A stretch of 64,000 nucleotides of DNA from Clarkia xantiana subsp. parviflora (Eukaryota > Streptophyta > Magnoliopsida > Myrtales > Onagraceae), in assembly GCA_036873135.1 (NCBI GenBank), contig JAPTYO010000001.1:54506624-54570623 (forward strand). Reading direction: 5' to 3'. Under the pieces are notes generated by a model. The model ran no database searches and had not been told where the DNA came from. It saw only the letters and a program-made list of their open reading frames with translations. Positions 10,008 through 19,300 of the stretch are shown one piece after another (the first letter of the stretch is position 1; each line of letters starts with the position of its first letter). Position numbers and translations under genes: made by a program.

Positions 10008-10571
10008 GACTAATTAGCCAAATGCACCGTTATGTATTGCTACGATGCTCAATGCACCACATATGTTGTCTAATAATGCACCACTACGTTTTAAAATGTT
10101 GCAAGATGTACTACTTTACCAATCTACCGTTAAATTTTAATGTAAAAATGTTGACGATACACGTGTTGCTGTGAAATTGACGATACACGTGTTGCTGTGA
10201 AATTGACAACACCATTATGATAATGTAACATGACAATTAAAATATTAAAAAAATAGATAATAAACTAAAACTAAAAATTTAAAACTAACAAAATATCAAA
10301 AAATCACAAAAATTACAAATAAGTTAAGAAAATTCGAAATGTTTGAAATAAATTTTATTTTGATAATATTAAAATATTAAAAAAACAAATATATTTCGTG
10401 TTAGTAGCATGTGATATTAGTCATTTTGTACATAGTATTTAAATGTTGACTAACATAATGGTGCATCTGGCAACATTTCAAAACATAGTGGTGCATTTGG
10501 CAACACAAGAAAATAATATGATGCATATAGCAACATGGTCAAAACATAATAGTGCATTTGGCTAATTAACC
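10008..10571. mobile_element. TIR element of about 560 bp just after the PPR stop
   Basis: The left end 'taattagccaaatgcac' (from 10011) is the reverse complement of the right end 'gtgcatttggctaatta' (to 10568). Related 'aatgcaccactacgttt' motifs recur inside on both strands. A 28-bp unit containing 'gacgatacacgtgttgctgt' is tandemly doubled at about 10151-10206. The element starts nine bases after the PPR stop codon. Confidence 0.75.
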
Positions 10572-11104
10572 CTTTCTACTTTACTAATTTATAATATTTT
10601 ATATAACATCGACAAATACAGTGTGTTGGTATCGGTCTTGAGTACAAGAAATTTGGTTCATCACAACTGCTATTGCGAGGACATCGTGTACTCGTTATAG
10701 CCCGTGTTTATTGCGATAATTTATACTATTCGTCGCATATTGCGTAGAAATAATAATACAATCATCGCATCATCCAATTTTGACGACTGATAATTGTGAT
10801 AAAATAATTTAAAATAATTCTTTCGACGACAAAAAATCAATATTAAGAACCGCATATAGAAAACTGAAAAAAGTGAAAAAAAAAATGTCTGAAATTTTGT
10901 ATGCAGTATCTTATGAGTATTTCTTGTTTCCTAAATTTAAAACTACTTTAAAGTTGCTAGAAAAACAAATAAAGATAAAATATTTAAAAAATATTGAATC
11001 TATTTAAATGAAATTCTAAAAAGAGAAAAATATAATTTTATTTTTAAAAATAAGATATAAATTATAAAGGGACCCTGGATTTTATTATAAATTATATAAA
11101 GGGG
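10572..11104. other. AT-rich spacer with transposon-like motifs
   Basis: No gene is seen. Alternating 'cgtcgcatattgcg' and 'tgacgactgataattgtgat' stretches at 10660-10840 resemble the subterminal repeats of CACTA elements, but I found no matching ends. Confidence 0.3.
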
Positions 11105-11555
11105 ACCTACGGTGGCGCGTTATTCAGGAGAGGGTTTCCTTCCGCCAGTTATGAACTCCTCTCATGAACGCATCTGCCCGCGAGATCAATCAATTTAAGT
11201 GCGAATTTATTTGAAAAATTTGAGTACGAAACTGATGTAATGTGAGCCTTATGAATGGATATCTGGATCGAATTATGAACTAATTGTTGGGCAGTTGAAT
11301 TTGTTAGTATTGAAGGAGTTCGAGTTTCGATGGTTACATTTGTGGATTTGCCAACGGAGGTTCATGCCGGTAGGTGGAATAGCATATCACTGCATATGAA
11401 CTGGTGATGCGAGGCGTGATCGATCTTCATGGATGTTTCAGTTTCTATGGAATCAAGGTCTGCAGTCACAATTATAGTTTAGGAGTGTCTTGCTAGACTG
11501 GTTGGACCTGTTTGAGAAAATGACGAACAGAAGCAAACCTAGAAACCTCGATTAA

Positions 11556-12160
11556 ATGGCTCAAGTGTTCCTCGATTCATGACTCCGTTGTTTTGCTTTT
11601 CTGTTTCCAACTGGATAGATGATTGCTTACTTGCATCAGATGATCTACTGTATTTGTGCAGTTGATGCAGTTTCCATGAATGTTGGTTAATGGCTTTCTG
11701 GACACTGTCTAAAGATTTCTATCTGGTGTAAGTAAAACAAGATCAGTTTCATCAGTAATTCGGGCGGAATGATGAGAAAAATGTGCAGTTGGATATGAAT
11801 ATCAGTAGGTTGAATTGGGATTGATTGATTCCATCAACTTTGCAAAAGGCTAAGTTCCAAAGATCTCTGTCCATCAATATTTATGGCTCAAGTGTGCCTT
11901 GATTCATGACACCCGACTGGATAGATGATTGCTTACTTGCATCAGATGATCTACTGTTAACAACATGAAGGGTCATGAGATTTGTGCAGTTGATGCAGTT
12001 TCTATGAATGTTGGTATAATGGCTTTCTGGTGCTTTCTGGACACTCTCTAAAGATTTCTATCTGGTGTAAGTAAAACAGTAGGTGGAGTTGGGATTGATT
12101 GATTCCATCAACTTTGCATAAGGCTAAGTTCCAAAGATCTCTGTCCTTCAATATTTATGG
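11556..12160. repeat. Tandem duplication, period about 327 bp
   Basis: Copy 1 begins 'atggctcaagtgttcctcga' at 11556 and copy 2 'atggctcaagtgtgccttga' at 11883. Both include 'gatagatgattgcttacttg', 'aaagatttctatctggtgta' and 'ccaaagatctctgtcc'. Copy 2 has an insertion ('ttaacaacatgaagggtcat') and a deletion relative to copy 1. Confidence 0.85.
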
Positions 12161-12189
12161 CGTTTGGAGCTGTGTTAATAATATACCAG

Positions 12190-12270
12190 CACAGGAACAA
12201 AGGATGGGACCAGAACAAGGACAGGACACTCGAGTTTTTGCAGCATGAATTGAAGGAACGAGAATGTAAG
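12190..12270 (+). other. Exon-like orphan open stretch of 27 codons
   Basis: A stretch bounded by an acceptor-like 'ataccag' and a donor-like 'aag|gtaact' reads HRNKGWDQNKDRTLEFLQHE followed by LKERECK in one frame. Charged helical composition and consensus borders look like an internal exon. I do not recognise the family, and no flanking exon could be joined, so chance is possible. Confidence 0.25.
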
Positions 12271-12635
12271 GTAACTATCTGGTAAATTCTTTGGTAAATT
12301 CTCAGGTAGCTTAGCAATCCCATAGTTGGTTTTTGTCGAAAAAACTCATAAATCTGAAAGATCCTCTCTTAGATAAAATGTTATCAATTTGATATTGTTC
12401 ATCAACAGACTAATTCAGTTTGAGCTCTGGATTCACTTGCTATGTTTTCCTTGACCTGTTTTTCCGACACTTTGATGTGTTGCATTTTTTTTTTCTGTGC
12501 TGATATTCGTTCCTAGATTTTCTATAGTCGTTCGTTTCAATTAGATTGATTTGACATTACATTTGTCAGTACTTGTGGAACTAGTTATGATTTGAGAACG
12601 GGAATTGAACTCTATGAGATCTAATCTCCCGTTGT

Positions 12636-12674
12636 TCCTCAGTAGCTCAGTGGTAGAACTGTCGGCTGCTAACT
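12636..12674 (+). pseudogene. trnN: 5' half of a plastid-type trnN-GUU
   Basis: The sequence begins TCCTCAGTAGCTCAGTGGTA and continues to a GTCGGCTG..AACT anticodon-arm region, matching from memory the 5' half of chloroplast tRNA-Asn(GUU). The T-arm and acceptor 3' strand are absent, and the anticodon loop is altered (gctgctaact rather than gctgttaact). The preceding 'gagatctaatctcccgttg' also resembles the plastid flank. This is most simply a small nuclear insertion of plastid DNA, not an active tRNA gene. Confidence 0.65.
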
Positions 12675-13049
12675 TAAAAGCCAAAGAGTCTTGTTGAATA
12701 GTGCATCAAATAGTAAGCAATGTAAAGATGGTTTATGAAGGATCCTAGCTCAACTAGGTCCTTTGATATGATCATTTTTCAGTGCCATCTGCTATTCTAA
12801 GTGTTGTGCTTCACTGATTCCATTTTTCTTCATTTACTATATTGACGACTTTTTTTGTATCATATGTACGCTTAGTAGCTTTTATCACACTCATACCATG
12901 CTGTGGAGTATGAACATACACATATAACATAAAAACATGATTGGATCCATTATCTGTTTCTTTTATTGGGTCTGGATTCTAATCATAGAGAATGAAAGTG
13001 TGAAATGTCATGTTCTTCCATATATGGCTATAGAGTATAGACACCTATA

Positions 13050-13214
13050 GGGACGGAGCCAGTGTGACCCAGGGGAAATTGCCCCCTCAACTTTTTGTAT
13101 CGTGTATCGATATGACCCTTTAAAATTTCACATTTATCCCCCTTAATTTTTTAATTGATTGTTTATCTATAATTCTATTCTTGTCCCCTGAACCAAATTA
13201 CTGGCTTCGTCCCC
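13050..13214. mobile_element. MITE of about 165 bp with GGGACGAAGCCAG-type ends
   Basis: The left end 'gggacggagccag' is the near-exact inverse of the right end 'ctggcttcgtcccc'. A related unpaired sequence occurs at about 53605-53770. The interior is non-coding. Confidence 0.65.
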
Positions 13215-16080
13215 TTATACCGGGTCGGTGCATCATGTACAATGAAGTTGCTATTGCCTCTATTATGTGATAGATTGTCATATTCTTTGAGATGTTACTT
13301 TGTTGAATTGAGCGTTGGATTAATGCTCTGTTCATGTTGTTGATGGGTGACAGGAGGAGTAACCATTAAATGAATTAGGTGTTTGGCATTCAATTTCCAT
13401 CCATATTTTCACCATCATTGTGCATCCAACTTGAGCATCATTTGAAGGTGCAGATGTGGTCCCTCAGCTTTTCACAGATGGAGAGAATATTATGCCTTTT
13501 AAGGTTGGTTTCTCTTTATTTTCTCTGTTTCAATAAAAGCTTCTGCCTTCCTCATTTAGGAATGCATCTTAATCATGCATCCATCAACTCTGATCTCTCT
13601 CTCTAAAGCTTGCACTTTGCAAAATTGTATGGTGGAAACAATATATCATAATACTTCGCGCACTTGGCACAAAACTATATTAATTTTGTTCAGGTGTAAG
13701 AATTGAACTATAAGCAAATAATCAATGTAAAAAAATTCAGGGGGCATATGTGTATTTTTCAATGGAAAAATTGAGAAAAGTTACAATGTTAATATCAAAA
13801 TCACACATCACAAAAAATTGATGCCCCTTCAATGCCTTCATAGCTACTCACTGATATATCATTTAACTCACAAGCAACAAAATGTACCTCTTAATTCTCC
13901 ATTTATTTCTGGATGGACTAACAAAACCACAGTAACATACATGTCAACACTATACCCTATCTAAGTCACAACCCATTCATTTCAACATTCATTTATTTCA
14001 GTGACAAGAAATTCTCACTGGTATCACTAACTGCACCCTAAATCACATTCTTACTTGGATATTGCATACATAGTTATATTTGTGTGAAAATGAGAAATTA
14101 ATCTATGCTAGAAAATGTTGTGGCAATTAGCAACGAAATTTTTGTTGGCAAAATTTATTTTTCAGCATACAGTTAGTCCTTAACTATTTACCAACAAAAC
14201 TGATTTTGTCGACAAATTTACCGACTAAATCTACTTACTTTGTAAAAAATTACATATGATTTGAAAAATATTTTGTCGTTGAAAATTCCATCAGCAAAAA
14301 TTCAAGTTTTACTGACCAAATTTCGTTAACAAAATTACTACAGATAGATAGGGTTTTACTGATGAGGTTGGACTTTAATCGACCAAAATTTTAGTTTGCA
14401 ATTGTGGGGATTTCAATGAAATAAAAAACAAGTGGCAAAAAAAATGTAGTTAAAAACACAGACCCAATAGGACTTGAGTTTATTTATCTATATACTAAAA
14501 AAAACATTCAGTTTTGTTTTATTTTTGCTGTCTTCCTGGCCCTACCTTCTTCGTGCCATTTCTACGTATGAATTTAAGTATTTTCGACATGATGGGAGTC
14601 ACCATCATTCATTCACGTCACAACTCTTCTCGTTCTCTGCCTCTCTCTTGCAATCACTAATCACCCAACAAAATTCCAAGAGGGAATAATTTTAGAGAGA
14701 GACTCCACCCCAAAATTCCAAAAAGGTCAAGGAGAAAACGTTGCAGAGAGGCCATCGGTCCAAAAAAAGCCTCTTTGCTTGAGCCTCTCTTTAGTTGCCA
14801 CCCTTTCTTTTTCCAATTGGAGATATCTTTGCTGAATGATCGACTATTGATTTGCATTGGAAGTTACTGATTTTTTTAAAGCATATTTATGAAATCGCAC
14901 TAACAAATGTTTTGTTTTACATTTTCATTAATTTTACCTAACAACTATAGCCAGTAGCCTCAAAGTCGTAGCCCTCGTGGATTTTCATTCTTTGTTGATG
15001 TTTTCCTCCATGGACGAGCTAGCATTGTAGTGTAGTCCTAACCTAACTGATCTCGTCATTAAAAAGAAAGAAGAAGCTAAGTTGAAAAAACAGTTTATGG
15101 CGAGGATTAGAATGTCAGTGGAGTTGTTTTTCTAGTGCAGGAATTTACAGTATAACAGCCATAGTACGTTTGGGAGCTGACTATAAGAAGGTATTAGTTA
15201 GCAACCCTAGCTATATATAGCCCTATTATTGTACAGTTGTCACAAAATTCCTCTTATCTTTTGCATTTTGTCATGAGCAAGTTCCTTCCATTTGACAAAT
15301 TTTAGAGGAGGCTAACTATTAGGAGTTATTTTAAGTGGATAAATCTAAGGGTTTAGAAAAAACTGTTTCAACTATAGATCAACTATTAGATTGGTTGATT
15401 TCCACTTTTTCTCTTAAAATTGACGAAACAAAAACGTATTTTTATAAGCATAAAACAAGTCTAACTCATAGCAATAAATATAATACTTCTGAAAAGTGGA
15501 AAACAACATATTTTGTTGCTTAAAACACTAATTTTAACATCAATATCAAAAAAAAAAAGTGGAAAGCCTCGGATAGTCGGGACATCGAATATCAACATTT
15601 TAATTATGTGACTTCAATTAGCAACATGGTCAATAATTGGAACAAATTTTAGGTTCTTAACCCTAAATTTAATGACTAAATAAATCCTTTCTAATTTATT
15701 ACCCTTCTTCACTTCTCCCCCACTCAAAATTTACCCACATGCTACCAATCCTAGGTTTTACATAGTACATACATGTTGAAGATCAATGTTTTCAGTCTGT
15801 GTTGTTGAGAGTAATTAATTAAGGACCATGACATGATTTCACTTTGGTTCCTTAAAAGAGTGTCTTACTTTTACAGTGCCAAAGAATTCAGATAGAGGTG
15901 AAAGTAATTGGAAATATGGTATGGGTATGGGGTGATGGTTGAAAGGTCTATTCTTTGAGTCATTAATATCTATCTCTCTTGGGAACAACTCCCCTTCCAT
16001 TTTCTGCAACTCCCTACTATTTCTATACTTGATAGCTTAAGTGCTTGATATATACAAGAAAGCAAAAGTAACAAGGAAGA
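13215..16080. other. Long 5' flank of the MADS gene
   Basis: No coding exon is recognised. Features seen: a sequence at 13690-13760 ('aagaattgaactataagcaa') related to the foldback at 53216-53520; 'caacgaaatttttgttggca' motifs at 14120-14390 reminiscent of CACTA subterminal repeats; a pyrimidine-rich stretch at 14600-14660; and the family A MITE at 15349-15663. Distal MADS regulatory elements could lie here, but nothing decisive is visible. Confidence 0.3.
15349..15663. mobile_element. Family A MITE upstream of the MADS gene
   Basis: It begins 'gggtttagaaaaaactgttt' and ends 'ttttaggttcttaaccct'. The interior shares 'atagcaataaatataatact' and 'tcaactattagattggttga' with other family A copies. 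It lies about 0.7 kb upstream of the first MADS coding exon. Confidence 0.6.
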
Positions 16081-16333
16081 TAAAGTCTCTCCTTTCTTTC
16101 TCCATACCTCAAACACTTTCATCTTCCCAGCTGTCTAGCTTTTCCTTTCCCAGGTAATCAGGTTTATTCACAAAACAAGTAATTGATGTTCTAAACACTT
16201 TGGTTTTTACAATTTCCATGTCTTTTCCTGTCTTGGTTGGTCTCACAAGTACCTAATTCAGTTACCAGCTAATTAAACCATTGTATTAAGTAATAATTTT
16301 GTGTTTTTTGCTTCATTAATCCAGCTTCCAACC

Positions 16334-19300
16334 ACGGAGTTCCCAGGCCAATCCGCGGACTCGGCCTCTTCCCAGAGGAAATCGGGAAGAGGCAAGATCG
16401 AGATCAAACGGATCGAGAACACCACGAACCGACAGGTCACTTTCTGCAAGAGGCGTAATGGGTTGCTCAAGAAGGCTTATGAGCTCTCTGTGCTTTGTGA
16501 TGCTGAGGTGGCTCTCATCGTCTTTTCTAGCCGTGGACGCCTCTATGAGTATTCCAACAACAGGTTCATCACTCAAATTCCTTCAAAAATCTCTCTTTAT
16601 TATCATCACATCTTTCTGCTACATGAAAAACCTACATGTTTGTGTTTGTGTTTGAAAGTGTTCTTTCTAGCTCTAGGGTTCTTCTTGAGTTTCTTGATGG
16701 ACCAAATTTTCTGCTTCGTTTATGCAGAACTGACATATCTTTGATCTTTCTTTTTCCTCCCACAAATTTGGTGATCTGTTTTCCTTTCCCTTGATGTCCT
16801 TGATTTTTCCTAATCTAATGCAAAGGAGGATTCTTGACAGATTCTTGACGTCCTTGGTTTTATCTGAAATTACCTTTTTTTTGTCAGAAATATTGGACTT
16901 TAGCTTCATCTTTTTTGTCAAGATGAGGAATAATTACAGTAGGGTTAGCAATTCATCTATTGCAAAATTAGGGTTATCAAGAAATTAAATGACTAATCAA
17001 ATAATTTCAGGCTATATATTAGGGTTTATTTTTCTAGGGTTAAAAACCTAAAAACAGTTTTTTTTTTAAACTTAAAACGTCATGTTGATGCCAAAACCAG
17101 TCGGAAAAAATAGAAAGCAACAAATCTGAAAGTTAGGACACCAAGTATAACATTTTAAATCTGGAACAACTATTAACAACATGCCCTTTAGTTTGGATTG
17201 CATTTTCTATCTACCAAAGAAAAAAGATTAGGTTTGCAGTAGTAAAAATCCAAATGGGTAAGTCTCAAATTCAGTCTAGACTTCAAACTCAGTTACCTTT
17301 TTTCCAATAGTCTTCTGCTCTCTACTCTACCCCTTGTATTTCTCTCCTCTCAAGTCATTCTTTCCATCAAATCTATCAATCCAACAATAAAACAAAACAC
17401 AAAGGAGACCATGTTTTTCTTAAATTGGTTGAAAGTGAATGTGCCTACTTTGTGTTGTCAGGGATGTTTGTTCTTCAACGGATGAAAGATGAGATTTTTA
17501 ATCTTCTTACCTAATAGGGATTGGTTTGTAGTGCATATGATCTTAGCCACAAAATCATATATATACGAATCTTTGGTCACGTCAGAACATGTATTTTTCA
17601 AGGTTTTCTTGTTTTGCTAGTTCTTTCTTCAAGGTAGAAGTAAAGTTATGATTTTTATTGCATATATATAGAGATCCAAGTTCCGTTCATTTTCTGATTT
17701 AGGCCAATTGGGCAAATTTCACTCTTAAATCTTTATTATTTTATTTTTATCATATTTGTATATTATTGTTATTTTATATCACGAGAGTTTCAGAATTTTT
17801 TACTTTATATCTCAAATGGTGAAACTCTAGGTATCTTTTATTTTTACTTTCTTCTTAGAAGTAAAGGTGTGATTTTTATTGCATATATAGAGATCCCAAG
17901 TTTCTTTCCTTTACTGATTGCCTATTGGGCAAATTTCCTTTCGTCTGGTCAAGACTACGAGAGACAGAATCTATATATATAACAAGAAATGTTTCAGAAA
18001 ATTTTCCTTTTTATCTCAAATGGTGAAACTCTAGGTATCTTTAATTTACTTTCTTCTTGGATACATATTTTGGGAGAAGAGCCTTTTTCTATCTTGTTCA
18101 AGAGCTAAAGTACTTTGAAGAAATTATTAACATTATAACATTTAAATCATCTTTAAACTGTCATCATTTCATAAAATAATCATGCTATCTTAATTATTTG
18201 GAAATATAATGTCATCTATACATATATGGATACATTTTTACATTATAATCATAAGATAAATGAAATTTATTCAATTTATTAAGTTGATGTGGCTCGATTT
18301 GGGGCCTTGATCTGGACCGAGACACACCGACCTCACCGGTGTCATGATTTTTGTCGAAGAATGTATGATAGATCACACGATAACGTGGACATATAGATTA
18401 GATGTCTCGTACACAAATGAGAGATTCGTGTTGATTTTATATGTAGTCCCTTATCTCACATCAATAATGTTCCTTGCTTACATTAGCCATCATTATCTTT
18501 CGTTGAGCCATTCTCTGTGTGGTCAAGTCAAGTACGTCGTTCTTGTATAGATATGTCTTCATATGGATGTTAATAGTGTCTGAAAACCAATAATTGATTA
18601 TTTTTCTGTTAAGTTGATGAAACTCACGTTTGGTATGAATGATGATGAATTACAGCCTTCAACTTCATGTTTGAAGCATCGAATGTATAATTACCATTCT
18701 AACCTTTGTCTCCCTCACAAACCCTAGTTTGCCATTTCTAGTTTTTTTATGGTGTCCTAGTTGCAGCTTTTAAATAATCTCTGCTTTAACCGGATTAGCC
18801 ATTGAGATTCATTAAAGGGTGAAGTTTTAACTAGGAATATTTTGCATTTCTATGATTCAAACCCAAAACATCTGCTAATGAGTGAAATGCTAAACCTTTA
18901 CACTATATATATGGGTTAAGAACCTAAAAACAGTCCATTATATGTCATGTTGCTAATCGATGTACCAAATTTAAAATGTTGATATTCGGTGTTTCAACTA
19001 TCAGATTTGTTGCTTCCACTTTTTTCGACTAATTGTGCGTTTAAAAATTGATGTTTTAAGCAACAAAAAGTATATTAGTTTTCACTTTTCTAAAGTATCA
19101 GATTTGTTGCTCATAGTTTATATTTATTTGAAGCTTAAAAAATATTTTTTATTCTGTCAAATTTAAAAAGAAAAATATAATCAACAAATCTGATAAACAC
19201 ATCTATAGTTGATACACCATTTTAAATTTTAGAAAATGATTAGTGTAACTAATCTATAGTTGGGACTGTTTTAAAAAAAAAAAAAATTAACCCTATATAT

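Larger units (their letters stand above)
11105..12330 (+). other. Possible noncoding transcript or decayed gene with internal duplication
   Basis: The composition changes abruptly at about 11105 to a balanced, exon-like sequence (ggtggcgcgttattcaggag) after 500 bases of AT-rich DNA. Several GT and AG sites are present, but no frame longer than 60 codons persists on the plus strand. The region contains the tandem duplication and the exon-like stretch listed separately. It could be a long noncoding RNA, an upstream transcript related to the MADS gene, or remains of a coding gene. Confidence 0.3.

Noticed and set aside
14090..14400. A complete CACTA element
   Set aside because: Subterminal-like 'cgacaaatttaccgac' motifs occur, but no paired CACTA ends or 3-bp duplication could be found.
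16301..16333. Extending the MADS protein upstream from a GTG at 16301
   Set aside because: The stretch lies before the acceptor at 16323-16324 and matches no family member. The residues aligned with known proteins begin at the ACG at 16334.
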